Assembly: GCF_009765375.1 (NCBI RefSeq)
Contig: NZ_VTOK01000017.1
Span: 28,206-92,205, forward strand
Direction: 5' to 3'
Length of the DNA stretch: 64,000 nt
DNA from: Alteribacillus sp. YIM 98480
GTDB taxonomy: Bacteria > Bacillota > Bacilli > Bacillales > Marinococcaceae
Part shown: piece after piece, positions 1-8,538 of the stretch
Position numbering within the stretch: the stretch's first letter is position 1
Layout of the letters: every line of letters begins with the position of its first letter
Program-made: the position numbers and the translations under genes
Notes under the pieces: model-generated
What the model saw: only the letters and a program-made list of their open reading frames with translations
Told to the model about the DNA's origin: nothing
The model's database searches: none

Positions 1-141
1 TGCTAAGTTTAGGATGCGATCTTGACTTTTAGAAGAGACCCATGCGATGGGGCGGGGAACGACAGAACCAATTAATAATTTGTACATGTCTTGTACTTTT
101 AGATCATCGGGGTTAAATGTATAAACGTTGTGATCTGGCAT
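1..141 (-). CDS. Flavin reductase-like (DIM6/NTAB) protein, N-terminal part only
   Basis: The first 47 codons of a minus-strand gene that runs off the left edge of the window. The start ATG lies 141-139 with GAGGAGGAA just upstream. The visible protein contains MYKLLIGSVVPRPIAWVSS followed by an NLA motif, which is typical of FMN-binding split-barrel flavoproteins of the flavin reductase/DIM6-NTAB family that reduce or bind FMN. It follows the intradiol dioxygenase on the same strand and may belong to the same aromatic-degradation operon, although a hairpin lies between them. The C-terminal part cannot be judged. Confidence 0.7.
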   Translation of the reverse strand, partial: MPDHNVYTFNPDDLKVQDMYKLLIGSVVPRPIAWVSSKSQDRILNLA

Positions 142-160
142 ACTTGTTCCTCCTCTGAAT

Positions 161-188
161 AAAAATGGAAGCCCCGCAAAGCGAGGCT
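161..188 (-). terminator. Hairpin between dioxygenase and flavin reductase-like gene
   Basis: On the minus strand AGCCTCGC-TTT-GCGGGGCT forms an 8-bp stem (one G-U pair), followed by TTCCATTTTT. It resembles an intrinsic terminator or a partial attenuator after the dioxygenase gene. Confidence 0.5.
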
Positions 189-246
189 GTACGATGTTAT
201 TTTCACATATTTTACGCAATGTCGTGTCTCTTAAAACCCGGATTTT

Positions 247-1029
247 TTACTTCGGCCGCATGACAAAGTTTAGAGATGCTTTTTTATGATCGCCTTTATC
301 TTCCAGCTTTGTAACAAGCTCTTCTCTTACCCCTTCAGCCACATCACTTTCGAGCCATTTATCCCCTTCAAAGAAAACTTGTGTAATCAAGGTATCATGA
401 CCTTCTGCTTCAAACATAATATGAAGGTGAGCCGGCCGCATCGAATGTTGATCCAAATAGTTAAGAAATTCACCAGTTGGGCCTTCTGTTGGAATGGAAT
501 AAGGGACCGGAACAATCGTTTTTACGGTGAAATCTCCATTCTCATCCGTATAGAAGTGTCCCCTTAAATTGTATCTTGGTGCATCTGAATCAAAAGCGGA
601 ATATTTTGCGGAATTATCGTTCTGCCACATCTCCACGCGGGTGTTTGCAAGCGGTTTACCGGCTGTATTGCTTACATTTCCAGAGAAATATAAGACTTCA
701 CCCGGTTCATTTGGCCGCTGCGTTAAAACATGCGGTTTTCCTGGCTCTTTTTCAATATAAGGAGAACCTTCGATGAAATAAGGACCTAATAAAGACGGCT
801 GCGTTCCTGGCATCTTCGTATACATAGCTTGCAGAACATGGGTTTCTAGAAAAACGTCTGCAAAAAGCGGCAGCTCTCCAGCTTGTCCTAGACGATCAGC
901 CCATTTTACAAAGTTTGTGTACTCTTCATGGTTTAACTTCGCTTCTTTTAAAAATTCTTGCATGTGTTTAAGGAACAAATCAAATACTTCTTCCACCCGT
1001 TCATTTTTTTTAGCTGCTTGTTTTTGCAT
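247..1029 (-). CDS. Intradiol ring-cleavage dioxygenase (catechol/hydroxyquinol 1,2-dioxygenase type)
   Basis: Non-haem Fe(III) enzyme that opens a catechol or 1,2,4-benzenetriol ring between the two hydroxyls to give a cis,cis-muconate or maleylacetate. Residues about 10-80 form the N-terminal helical domain found in the catechol/hydroxyquinol branch and absent from protocatechuate dioxygenase. The four expected iron ligands are visible: Tyr143, Tyr177, His201 and His203 (the HLH motif). At 260 aa it is a little shorter than usual. It has an AGGAGG-type site and sits 20 bp after the FAD synthetase gene, in line with the HpaB-type monooxygenase, so it probably cleaves that enzyme's product. 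Catechol versus hydroxyquinol cannot be decided from sequence alone. Confidence 0.88.
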   Translation of the reverse strand: MQKQAAKKNERVEEVFDLFLKHMQEFLKEAKLNHEEYTNFVKWADRLGQAGELPLFADVFLETHVLQAMYTKMPGTQPSLLGPYFIEGSPYIEKEPGKPHVLTQRPNEPGEVLYFSGNVSNTAGKPLANTRVEMWQNDNSAKYSAFDSDAPRYNLRGHFYTDENGDFTVKTIVPVPYSIPTEGPTGEFLNYLDQHSMRPAHLHIMFEAEGHDTLITQVFFEGDKWLESDVAEGVREELVTKLEDKGDHKKASLNFVMRPK

Positions 1030-1049
1030 TTTTTCTCCTCCTTAAAATA

Positions 1050-1598
1050 TCAAGTATTTAATGATTTGATACGTGGCCGTCCTAGTAAGTGGTCGGCCTG
1101 CTTTCTTTTATTATTTTGAAGCAGTTCTCTTATTCTTGTAGATGAGATAATTTCTCCTTTGTCACAAGTGACAAGAGGATGGACGTTCACATGAAAGTAG
1201 TCAGATAGAAGGTTCGTGTTCCCTTTTTTTCCTTTCCCAAATTGAAAGTTAGGGCCTACCCAAATTTCCTTAGGTCCTAGAAAGCTAAGTTCTAAGAGAA
1301 ATTCAAGGGCTTCTCGGGAAGCATATTCCTTATTAAACTCAGCCACTACAACGTAATCAATATCAAATAGTTTGATAAGTTCTATTTTTTCATCGACACT
1401 TGTTAACACTCTGGTGTTTTGAAAGTGAGCGCGGGGAGGAGGATCAAAGGTGTAAACGACAGAGGGTACCCCTAATTCACGCGCTCGTTTCGCTGCTTCT
1501 TTTATAAGTGTTTGATGACCGCGGTGCAGTCCGTCAAACGCTCCAATGGAAACAACCGAAGACGCTAAGGTGAGGTGGTTATTTTTATAGATGTGCAC
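1050..1598 (-). CDS. Stand-alone FAD synthetase domain protein (RibF N-terminal type)
   Basis: A 182-aa nucleotidyltransferase matching only the FMN adenylyltransferase half of RibF. It shows GAFDGLHRGH near residues 19-28 (the GxFDGxHxGH nucleotide site) and an SSTRIR motif near the C-terminus, but no riboflavin kinase domain. It should make FAD from FMN and ATP. Placed between the HpaB-type monooxygenase and the dioxygenase on the same strand, it probably supplies FAD for the two-component monooxygenase when the operon is switched on. A second RibF-like gene lies beside another HpaB homologue at 20781-21653, which supports this role. The cell's housekeeping ribF would be elsewhere. Confidence 0.85.
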   Translation of the reverse strand: MHIYKNNHLTLASSVVSIGAFDGLHRGHQTLIKEAAKRARELGVPSVVYTFDPPPRAHFQNTRVLTSVDEKIELIKLFDIDYVVVAEFNKEYASREALEFLLELSFLGPKEIWVGPNFQFGKGKKGNTNLLSDYFHVNVHPLVTCDKGEIISSTRIRELLQNNKRKQADHLLGRPRIKSLNT

Positions 1599-1670
1599 GA
1601 TTGCTTCCTCCTCTGGTGCTGGTCTGTTGTTATGAAGTACGGCGCGTTTCTTTAGCTTTTGCGCCTGGAA

Positions 1671-3218
1671 TTAGGCTTGTTTGAAATAATTGACATCATC
1701 TGGATTGATCCATGTGTCATTTACCCAGCCGTCCAGGTCGTAGTCTGCCATGCATTGTTCGGCAAAAGCTTCATAAGCCTCTGCTTCACCTGATTCTTGA
1801 GCAGTGACCAAATTTTCTAAACGGATATTTTCGTGGTTTCCGGAGTAATTTCGTTCATATAATTCATGACGTCCGCCATACTCTGTCCCGACGATCTCCC
1901 ACAGTAATTTGATCAACTTGATTTTTTCAAGGGATTTAATGCCATGGGAGCCTCGGTACAGACGGTCAATCAACGGTCTTAACTCCGGATTTTTAAAATC
2001 AGCCGCACTGGATGGCTGGACGATTAAGTTACCGGCGACAACATTTTCTATAATTTCTTTAATCTTCGGCCAGCCCTCAGACATGAAGACGCGGTATGAC
2101 AGCCCATAGTTCAAATTGGGAAGGACTGTGCCGTTACGTCCTTTATCTGGGTTTAAGGCCATGGCATCACTCATTGACCAGAACATGTTTTTCCAGGCTA
2201 GAACTTCGCCAACGTTTGCCTGCACTCCGCGGAATTGGTCCGTCCCATTTGTTTTTACGGCTTTAATTAATAATCCTGAAATAAAATCCAGTTTCACTGC
2301 TAATCTCGTTACGCCATGAAACGTAAAACGATGAAGAAAACCGCTGTCCGGGAAGAAACTGTTCGCTTTATCCACGTCTTTATAAATAAGAATGTTTTCC
2401 CAAGGAATTAATGCTCTTTCAAAAATTAATACGGCATCGTTTTCATCAAAACGGCTGCTTAATGGATAATCAAATGGACTTCCCATCACAGAAGCCTGCA
2501 TTTCATAGGACTGGCGGCAGATAAGCTTGACTCCCGGTGTATCCATTGGAGCGACAAAGACAAGAGCCATATCTTCGGATCCAACCGGAACAGCACCGTA
2601 ATGAGCGACAAAATTGTAATTGGTTAAAGCAGAACCAGTGGCAACCATTTTTGCGCCGCTTACAATGACACCTTCATCTGTTTCTTCTTCGGCTCGAACA
2701 AACACGTCATTAACGGCTTCCATCGGTTTGTTCCGGTCTACCGGCGGATTAATAATCGCGTGGTTAAAGAACCAGTTTTTCTCTTGGGCTTCTTTATACC
2801 AGTATCTTGCGTTATCAGAGTAAGGAGCATAGTAATCCGGATCGGCGCCTAATGTAGCCAAAAAGGAAGCTTTGTAATCGGGAGATCTGCCCATTTGTCC
2901 GTATGTGATTTTTGCCCATTCCGCAATAGCATCTCTAGAATGGCGAAGGTCTTCAACCGTCTTGTCAAAGGTAAAAAATTTATGAGTATAACCGTTGTTG
3001 CCGGTATCGGTTTTAGTCGTGAGAATATTTTTTGTTTTTTCGTCATGTAAGGCATCGTATTGTTTCGCGATAGATCTGGCGGCGTTTCGAAAAGCAGGAT
3101 GAGTGGTTACGTCCTTTACTTTCTCGCCGTTAATCCAAACTTCCCTATTATCTTTTAAACTTTCTAAATATTCTTTTCCTGTAAGTGGTCGTTGGGTTTT
3201 TTGTCGTTGTTGAAGCAT
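1671..3218 (-). CDS. HpaB/PheA-type FAD-dependent aromatic monooxygenase (oxygenase component)
   Basis: Reduced-FAD-dependent hydroxylase of the 4-hydroxyphenylacetate 3-monooxygenase/phenol hydroxylase/chlorophenol monooxygenase family, 515 aa. It keeps the substrate-pocket residues of classical HpaB: Arg111 and Tyr115 in GRSPDY and His153 in FNHAIINPPVDR, so a phenolic substrate hydroxylated ortho to give a catechol is likely. It heads the minus-strand unit with FAD synthetase and intradiol dioxygenase and needs a flavin reductase such as 6000-6461. AGGAGG lies upstream of the ATG and a cre-like site about 30 bp farther up. Phenol, 4-hydroxyphenylacetate and chlorophenols are all possible substrates; the regulator next door fits a small phenol. 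Confidence 0.87.
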   Translation of the reverse strand: MLQQRQKTQRPLTGKEYLESLKDNREVWINGEKVKDVTTHPAFRNAARSIAKQYDALHDEKTKNILTTKTDTGNNGYTHKFFTFDKTVEDLRHSRDAIAEWAKITYGQMGRSPDYKASFLATLGADPDYYAPYSDNARYWYKEAQEKNWFFNHAIINPPVDRNKPMEAVNDVFVRAEEETDEGVIVSGAKMVATGSALTNYNFVAHYGAVPVGSEDMALVFVAPMDTPGVKLICRQSYEMQASVMGSPFDYPLSSRFDENDAVLIFERALIPWENILIYKDVDKANSFFPDSGFLHRFTFHGVTRLAVKLDFISGLLIKAVKTNGTDQFRGVQANVGEVLAWKNMFWSMSDAMALNPDKGRNGTVLPNLNYGLSYRVFMSEGWPKIKEIIENVVAGNLIVQPSSAADFKNPELRPLIDRLYRGSHGIKSLEKIKLIKLLWEIVGTEYGGRHELYERNYSGNHENIRLENLVTAQESGEAEAYEAFAEQCMADYDLDGWVNDTWINPDDVNYFKQA

Positions 3219-3248
3219 AGAAAAAATCCTCCTTCAAAACTTTTTCCA

Positions 3249-3264
3249 ATTTAAGCGCTTTCAA
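3249..3264 (-). promoter_or_regulatory. CcpA cre-like site upstream of monooxygenase
   Basis: Read on the minus strand, TTGAAAGCGCTTAAAT matches the cre consensus WTGNAANCGNWWNCAW at every position but one. It lies 31 bp upstream of the hydroxylase start, a position that would give carbon catabolite repression. Confidence 0.5.
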
Positions 3265-3380
3265 TTGGTACTTTCATTATGATGTTTTTTCTGAATAATT
3301 TGAACTGTAAAAAAACGTGGATGTATTAGTTATCACTTTCTATTTTTGTGGTATGGTGCAGTGCTCAGGTTGATAGGGAA

Positions 3381-4046
3381 GCGCTGAATGGATGGGAAAT
3401 GCTGAACCAGAGGGAGGAAGAGCTGAAAGGAGGAGAAGGAGAGCCGGAAAAAGAAAGAGCAGAGCTGAAATATCCGAGAGAAGCGCTGAATGAAACTGGG
3501 AAGTGCTGAACCAGAGGGAGGAAGAGCTGAAAGAAGGTGAAGAAGAGCCGGAAAAAGAAAGAGCAGAGCTGAAATATCTGAGAGAAGCGCTGAATGGATG
3601 GGAAGCGCTGAACCAGAGGGAGGAAGAGCTGAAAGGAGGAGAAGGAGAGCCGAAAAAAGAAAGAGCAGGGCTGAAATATCCGAGAGAAGCGCTGAATGGA
3701 TGGGAAGTGCTGAACCAGAGGGAGGAAGAGCTGAAAGAAGGTGAAGAAGAGCCGGAAAAAGAAAGAGCAGAGCTGAAATATCTGAGAGAAGCGCTGAATG
3801 AAACTGGGAAGTGCTGAACCAGAGGGAGGAAGAGCTGAAAGAAGGTGAAGAAGAGCCGGAAAAAGAAAGAGCAGAGCTGAAATATCTGAGAGAAGCGCTG
3901 AATGGATGGGAAACGTTGAACCAGAGGGAGGAAGAGCTGAAAGGAGGAGAAGGAGAGCCGGAAAAAGAAAGAGCAGAGCTGAAATATCTGAGAGAAGCGC
4001 TGAATGAAACTGGGAAGTGCTGAACCAGAGGGAGGAAGAGCTGAAA
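3381..4046. repeat. 102/104-bp tandem repeat (six full units plus partial ends)
   Basis: Unit starts (gctgaaccagagggaggaag) occur at 3401, 3505, 3607, 3709, 3813, 3915 and 4019, giving periods of 104, 102, 102, 104, 102 and 104 bp. The two lengths come from two alternative linkers: AATGGATGGGAA (102) and AATGAAACTGGGAA (104). The hexamer GCTGAA recurs about four times per unit. Read on the plus strand a 102-bp unit would encode a charged 34-residue heptad-like stretch (REEELK..EPEKERAELKYLREAL), but every 104-bp unit breaks the frame. Long minus-strand frames are serine/phenylalanine-rich and unlike real proteins. I treat it as non-coding minisatellite DNA between the hydroxylase and its regulator. 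Confidence 0.9.
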
Positions 4047-4163
4047 TAAAAAAAGAAGATTTAAAAGAAGGTTTAAATGGAGAAAGAAATAGCGAGACAT
4101 TGAACAAAGCCATAATATACCAACATCCATTAATAAAAATAATATATTATGGCTTATTCTTTT

Positions 4164-5963
4164 CTAGTGGGACGCCGTATTTTGTTTGCTGTTTATTTTA
4201 ATGGCAAAATATATTTGAATAGCTAACTGACATTGAAAGCGGCCGGGACCGGATTTTAAATCAACATCACATAAATTCTCAATTCGCTCCAAGCGGTAGC
4301 GCAGGCCGGCGATGGAAAGGTGAAGATCATCAGCTGTTTGTTGGAGGTTGCCGTTATTATCAAGATAAGATTTCAACGTTAGCAGTAGATTGGTTTGACT
4401 GGTTTGATCATATTCGACCAGTTCCCCAATTGTTTTTTGGTAAAAATCAATGAGTTCTTTTTGATCGGTTCCTTTTAAAAACATAATGACCGGTTCTATA
4501 TCTTCGTAGAACGATATACGGTTTTCTGAAGGCTGCGTCAGTTGAATAAAGTCACTAATGGTACAAGCATCTTGATAACTTTTTGTGAGAGACTGCAAGC
4601 TTTGTGATTCTCGGCCGACCCCAATATAAACCGCAGCAGCAGGGAATTTTTTGTGCAGGGACTTCGCAATGCTAGAAGCAACTTCCTTTGAGTGTTCTGC
4701 ATCTTCTTTGGATAAAATGATAATAATATATTGACCTTTGGAGAAAACGTCTTTGTCTGCATAGGTTGTATTTAAAAACTGCAGGACTTCTTTGCAGTTC
4801 GTTTTTGGTTCTATTTTTATAGAAAGTACACGATTTAAGGAATCAGGGCGAAAATTGAATAAGTGAGAGCGTTTTTCAAACGTTTCATTATCTACATGGT
4901 TGAGCATTTCTTCAAAAAATTCTTCTTTCTTTTTCCATAGTGACCTGGTTATTTTCCATTGATGAAAAAGTTGAATAGTGAACACACCTAATGCTCGTTT
5001 AATAATGAACTGGTCTTTATTTCTCATTTTTTCGTGCCCGATAATGACCATTCTGCCAAGATTTACGTTATTGGCCCGAATAGGGAAAGTCGCAATGTCA
5101 TTTTGTTTTTCTTCGGAATAGATGGATTTATCTGCCCAATTGTCATAAACTACTTTGTCCTCTTCCTTTAAGAAAGCGCTTTCAATTATTTGATTATAAT
5201 AATCTACAACAATGCTTTTGTTTAAAGTTTTTGCTACAAAATCAATCGTTTCAGAAAAATCTTTATCTTCAAGAAATAAGTTGGTCAACTCTTCTTGAAT
5301 CTTATCGGACTCCATTATATTTTTATTTATTTCGTGAAGTTCATTATAGGCGCGGTCTAGTTCAGAAGCGAGTGACTCTGCTTTATAGTATCTCATGTCT
5401 TTTTTATGTTTTTCTTCGAGGTGATCCATCGTTTTCGCCACAAAACGGCAATAGTCATCACCTTTACCAGCACACTTGTCTTCATATACAATTACATCTT
5501 TTCCGAAGGTACTAGTAAGGTAGCCGCTTGCATAACCGACTAGGATCCAGCAGACTGTGTCTGTACTGTAACCATAATGATTAATATGTTCCACTGCTTC
5601 AAATGAATTTCTCCAAAATCCTGTAAAATGAAGAGACGATTCAGTGGCTTCTATCATATCAGGCTCTACGGTAACAACACCTTCTAACGTATGAAGAACC
5701 GGCCCTGCAAGCATTAACTCTTCTTGTGTTTCCCACTCATACATACTGGCAATGCTCTCACCGTCTTTCATTCCCCAAGCCCAGCCGTATCTCATTAAAA
5801 ATCCTTTTGCTCTTTCCATGCCAAGGGTGTTGATTAAATCTCTACGCAGCAGTCCAAGCCCTTCTACCGAAACTAAAGCCATTCGTTTTTGGTTAAATGT
5901 AATCATGCCAGTGCGGGGATTAATATCTATTAGGTTATCAAATAACAATTGATGAGCCCTCAT
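4164..5963 (-). CDS. XylR_N-V4R sensor fused to PucR-type HTH, aromatic-responsive activator
   Basis: A 599-aa regulator. Residues about 1-115 resemble the XylR/DmpR N-terminal aromatic-binding domain. Residues about 120-180 form a V4R domain with the Cys164 and Cys172 pair in YEDKCAGKGDDYCRF, as in phenol sensors. A coiled linker (about 190-230) leads to a GGDEF-like/CdaR middle region and a PucR-family helix-turn-helix at about 540-590 (LQQTADDLHLSIAGLRYRLERI). The DmpR-type sensor is therefore coupled to a sigma-A-type HTH output, not a sigma-54 AAA domain. It lies in tandem with the flavin reductase upstream and the hydroxylase downstream, and most likely activates both in response to phenol or a related compound. 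Confidence 0.82.
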   Translation of the reverse strand: MRAHQLLFDNLIDINPRTGMITFNQKRMALVSVEGLGLLRRDLINTLGMERAKGFLMRYGWAWGMKDGESIASMYEWETQEELMLAGPVLHTLEGVVTVEPDMIEATESSLHFTGFWRNSFEAVEHINHYGYSTDTVCWILVGYASGYLTSTFGKDVIVYEDKCAGKGDDYCRFVAKTMDHLEEKHKKDMRYYKAESLASELDRAYNELHEINKNIMESDKIQEELTNLFLEDKDFSETIDFVAKTLNKSIVVDYYNQIIESAFLKEEDKVVYDNWADKSIYSEEKQNDIATFPIRANNVNLGRMVIIGHEKMRNKDQFIIKRALGVFTIQLFHQWKITRSLWKKKEEFFEEMLNHVDNETFEKRSHLFNFRPDSLNRVLSIKIEPKTNCKEVLQFLNTTYADKDVFSKGQYIIIILSKEDAEHSKEVASSIAKSLHKKFPAAAVYIGVGRESQSLQSLTKSYQDACTISDFIQLTQPSENRISFYEDIEPVIMFLKGTDQKELIDFYQKTIGELVEYDQTSQTNLLLTLKSYLDNNGNLQQTADDLHLSIAGLRYRLERIENLCDVDLKSGPGRFQCQLAIQIYFAIKINSKQNTASH

Positions 5964-5999
5964 TTCATACCCCTTTCTTAATGTGTTGAGGAGCTACAG

Positions 6000-6461
6000 C
6001 TATTTAGCTACAACTTCAGAAAATGTACCACAGAAATAAAGCAGTGGATTCCCGCTATTATACTCAAATTCTTTTACTTCACCAAGGTAGAGAACATGGT
6101 CGCCGCCATCATAAGCAGCCCAAGGTTCGCACTCAATATGAGCAAGCGAGTTTTTTATGCGGTATCCTAATTTTCCTTTTTCCCATTCAAAAGGCTTAGG
6201 ATCTTGAGCCCGTCCGGCAAAGTGTATGGCTGTATCCTGCTGGCTGTCTGTTAACACGTTTACGATAAATCTATTGTCTTTTAACACATTTAAAGCCGTA
6301 GTATTTCGGTCCACCGACACTAACACGAGCATGGGATTAAGGGAGACAGATGTAAACGAGTTAACGGTAAAACCGTGTGTGCCGGCTTCTGTTGCGCTTG
6401 TTACAACGGTGACACCGGTTGCGAAATGTCCCATACAATTGCGGAAATCTTTCGGATTCAT
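6000..6461 (-). CDS. Flavin reductase (HpaC-like), partner of aromatic monooxygenase
   Basis: A 153-aa FMN-binding split-barrel reductase that uses NAD(P)H to supply reduced flavin to a two-component monooxygenase. It has the family signatures FATGVTVVTS near the N-terminus, GFTVNSFTSVSLNP, and the late GDHVLYLGEV. I place the start at the ATG at 6461: an upstream in-frame GTG at 6470 overlaps the AAGGAG ribosome site and is unlikely to be used. Its stop is 37 bp from the regulator's start, so reductase and regulator probably share a transcript. It is the likely partner for the oxygenase at 1671-3218. Confidence 0.85.
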   Translation of the reverse strand: MNPKDFRNCMGHFATGVTVVTSATEAGTHGFTVNSFTSVSLNPMLVLVSVDRNTTALNVLKDNRFIVNVLTDSQQDTAIHFAGRAQDPKPFEWEKGKLGYRIKNSLAHIECEPWAAYDGGDHVLYLGEVKEFEYNSGNPLLYFCGTFSEVVAK

Positions 6462-6878
6462 CCCTAACACTCCTTGTTATTTGTGATTTTAGCAATTTGT
6501 TTAAATTGTAACAATATTGAGTTAAATGATATACCGCAAAAAACATTAGAGAATGTTCTGATTACTTGCAGAAAGGTAGGGATGATATAAAAGCGTTTAG
6601 CGCTTAAAGAATTCTTCAATAAATGTACGCAAAAACCTTTCAGCTTTCTCAGCAAAATTACCATTAGTTCATTAATGACCATTCAAAAAAGTGCCCCGCA
6701 TAAAAATTAAGAACCATATAGATATTATTTTTTTGACTTGCAAATACTCTGTAAATTTACCCATTTATTCCTCTCCCTATATTTCACGATCAACTTTATA
6801 AATGCCTTCTGTTTTACCAAACTGGTTAATCAATACTATTCTCATAACCTCATTACCTAGTTGTTATGTAGGTAGTTT
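6462..6878. other. Intergenic stretch without a recognisable gene
   Basis: AT-rich DNA upstream of the flavin reductase. A GCGTTTAGCGC element at 6593-6603 is weakly palindromic but does not match cre well. No convincing start with a ribosome site was found on either strand. Confidence 0.5.
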
Positions 6879-7045
6879 AAGAAAAGCGCAAGCGCCCTGA
6901 TCAGCCGCGATAGGTTCTGGAGCTTTCGCGCAGGGTCGCTTGCGGCCCGGAGTCGAAAGGGAAGAAATCCCGACCCCGAGCGGCTGGGCGCTGAAGCTGG
7001 ACATCAAAAACGCCAACTATTTATAATTTCTTACCTTTTAAAAAA
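6879..7045 (-). repeat. Dispersed GC-rich Bacillaceae-type repeat, copy A (inverted)
   Basis: Begins GAAAAGCGCAAGCGCC and ends in CTTACCTTTTAAAA. Its reverse complement shares both ends and a core (CTTTCGACTCCGGGCCGCA...GCGCGAAAGCTCCAGAACCT) with the copy at 49151-49619, a fragment at 8013-8079 and the start of a copy at 63837-64000. GC-rich internal hairpins give a structured, non-coding element. Confidence 0.85.
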
Positions 7046-7083
7046 AGGCTGCCCTCAAAGACGGTTGGTCACTGGGGGCAGCC
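7041..7083 (-). terminator. Intrinsic terminator of small hypothetical gene
   Basis: On the minus strand GGCTGCCC (7083-7076) pairs with GGGCAGCC (7054-7047) and is followed by seven T residues. It directly follows the stop of 7095-7364. Confidence 0.85.
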
Positions 7084-7094
7084 CGTATTTATCA

Positions 7095-7364
7095 TTACAA
7101 TGCAATTGCATCTTTTTTCAATTCTTCGCGAAGGAGCTCATAGTTCACGCTTAATTTGCCATTCTCCCAGCCTTTTTTGTAGCCTTTTTCAAACGCAGTG
7201 TCAGCTGTAAGTTCCTCTACTTCTTTGACAGCATCTACTACTTCATCTAAGAGCGTAATATCAATGCCATGTTCATTCAGTTTGTCAGCTAATGTTTGAA
7301 ATGAGTCAGCAAATTTTTCTCTTTTTTCTGAGAACAGCACGTGCTGATAAATAGGATATTTCAT
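7095..7364 (-). CDS. Small hypothetical protein, 89 aa
   Basis: A minus-strand gene with a clear AAGGAGG site about 10 nt before its ATG and a strong intrinsic terminator right after the stop, so it is almost certainly expressed as a single gene. The product is acidic and charged, with predicted helices (KREKFADSFQTLADKLNEHG and VDAVKEVEELTADTAFEKGY), no signal peptide, no membrane segment and no cysteines. It has a coiled-coil-like middle. I do not recognise a family and no neighbour suggests a function; it is flanked by dispersed repeats. Confidence 0.7.
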   Translation of the reverse strand: MKYPIYQHVLFSEKREKFADSFQTLADKLNEHGIDITLLDEVVDAVKEVEELTADTAFEKGYKKGWENGKLSVNYELLREELKKDAIAL

Positions 7365-7482
7365 ATTTTTTAATCCTCCTTCTAGTAAACTTTTATATTA
7401 GTATCAGCCATAATCGATTTTTTTATACTTTGAATCCATTTCATAAGTACTATTTTGATTATCAAAAACGAACATTATATCG

Positions 7483-7665
7483 ATTGTAGCGGAGGAGGCG
7501 ACTGCGGGATAAGCTTGAGCTGAAGACCCCGCAGGAAGCTCGCTGCCGAGGAGGCTGAAGCTAGACTGCGGCAAAGAAGACAACTACGAGAACGAACAAA
7601 GGGAGTTGGAGTAGATGTCGCGCTTGTGCCCCGAGGATGAAAGCGTCCGCCTGAAGCGTAAATCG
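7483..7665. repeat. Second dispersed Bacillaceae repeat family (GCTGAAGACCCCGCAGGAAGC type)
   Basis: Contains gactgcgggataagc, gagctgaagaccccgcagg, gccgaggaggctgaagc and gaaagcgtccgcctgaagcg in the order seen in a widespread GC-rich intergenic repeat of Bacillus and relatives. An unrelated-looking segment of about 70 bp (7568-7635) sits in the middle. The element is non-coding, with complementary CTGCGGG/CCCGCAG segments able to form a hairpin. Confidence 0.7.
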
Positions 7666-8012
7666 AACAATAACTAGTAGATTTATATAATGCTCGTTTA
7701 AATGATATAGAAATGAATGAGAAATTCATTCTTTAGATAATAGAATCGATTTGCTTTCTGTGATCAATCGGCAATAAATACAATGCATCTTGATGTATTG
7801 GAATGCTTATTCTGTTCGTGTCAGTATGTTTTATCATTACATTACATCTTATTTAAAGCTCATGCTTCGCGCCTTATTTAAACGAATGGGACAGCCTACA
7901 CGGCATGAGTGATGCACTGGTGGGTGACGCGATCTTCAAAAAACGGTTGGCTTTGGGTAGAACCAGCCATGGTTGTAACTCACCTTAAAAAATTTGATTT
8001 TGTGACTTGATG

Positions 8013-8079
8013 GCAGGCGACCCTGCGCGAAAGCTCCAGAACCTGTCGCGGCTGACCAGGGCGCTTGCGCTTTTCTTAT
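8013..8079 (+). repeat. Fragment of dispersed repeat (right part), copy B
   Basis: Matches the right-hand part of copies A and C: GCAGGCGACCCTGCGCGAAAG...CCAGAACCTGTCGCGGCTGACCAGGGCGCTTGCGCTTTTCTTA. The left arm is missing. Its orientation is opposite to copy A. Confidence 0.75.
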
Positions 8080-8368
8080 TATCTGTACTGTTGTATCAAT
8101 GATTCTGGCACTCTATCAAAAACTTCATAGAATCCAATAAAAAATTTGGTAAAAATTCTCACGTGCATTATTGCAATCTATGAGGTATTCGTTTATATTG
8201 TGAATATGAGGAAAAGTGAAAAGAGTTTTTATTTTGTGAATATTTATCTCCTCCTCGTAAGAAAATAGTTTTAATTTTTAGCTGCCAATGAATAAGGATA
8301 TTTATTAATTGTTTTATTAAAATGAAGGGAGGACAAGTAATATAATGATATTTTTTTTATGATATTAA

Positions 8369-8376
8369 TGTATACA
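8369..8376. promoter_or_regulatory. TGTATACA operator upstream of TAXI-TRAP genes
   Basis: Perfect palindrome TGTATACA in AATGTATACACAAG, 163 bp before the TAXI binding-protein gene. A GTATAC core also precedes 12233, 16803, 22866 and 26824, and fits the GntR/FCD operator type. Likely bound by the regulator at 21887-22579. Confidence 0.55.
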
Positions 8377-8538
8377 CAAGACTGTATTACGAACCCTTAA
8401 AACATGTTTTAGTATGCATTAATATTTTTTGAGTATTTAAAAATCAAAATTAAATGGTGTTGAACGAAAGTAAGGGGTCATTTTACATCAGATCTGAATT
8501 TCGAACCAAACATTTTATAAAAAAGGGGTAATGTTAAC

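Larger units (their letters stand above)
7365..8538. other. Gene-poor interval with repeats and promoter region of TAXI transporter
   Basis: Holds the repeat at 7483-7665, an ORF scrap without a ribosome site at about 7850-7985 (encodes NEWDSLHGMSDALVGDAIFK; unassigned), a repeat fragment at 8013-8079, and AT-rich DNA with a TGTATACA operator near 8369. No gene could be supported. Confidence 0.6.

Noticed and set aside
3381..4046. CRISPR array
   Set aside because: Units are contiguous and almost identical along the full length; there are no unique spacers between short repeats and no cas genes nearby.
3333..4130. Long minus-strand ORFs of about 260 codons across the tandem repeat, and plus-strand ORFs with charged repeats
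   Set aside because: Both arise from the 102/104-bp repeat; the two minus-strand frames are out of phase with each other, composition is Ser/Phe/Leu-biased, and no frame has a ribosome site or spans all units.
5170..5185. cre-like TTGAAAGCGCTTTCTT inside the regulator gene
   Set aside because: Matches the consensus with one mismatch but lies well within coding sequence, far from a promoter; probably coincidental.
6591..6611. AAGCGTTTAGCGCTTAAAG as a cre or regulator site
   Set aside because: Several mismatches to the cre consensus and only weak dyad symmetry.
7850..7985. Short frame encoding NEWDSLHGMSDALVGDAIFK, possibly a transposase scrap
   Set aside because: 36 codons, no start or ribosome site, and I cannot assign it to a known family.
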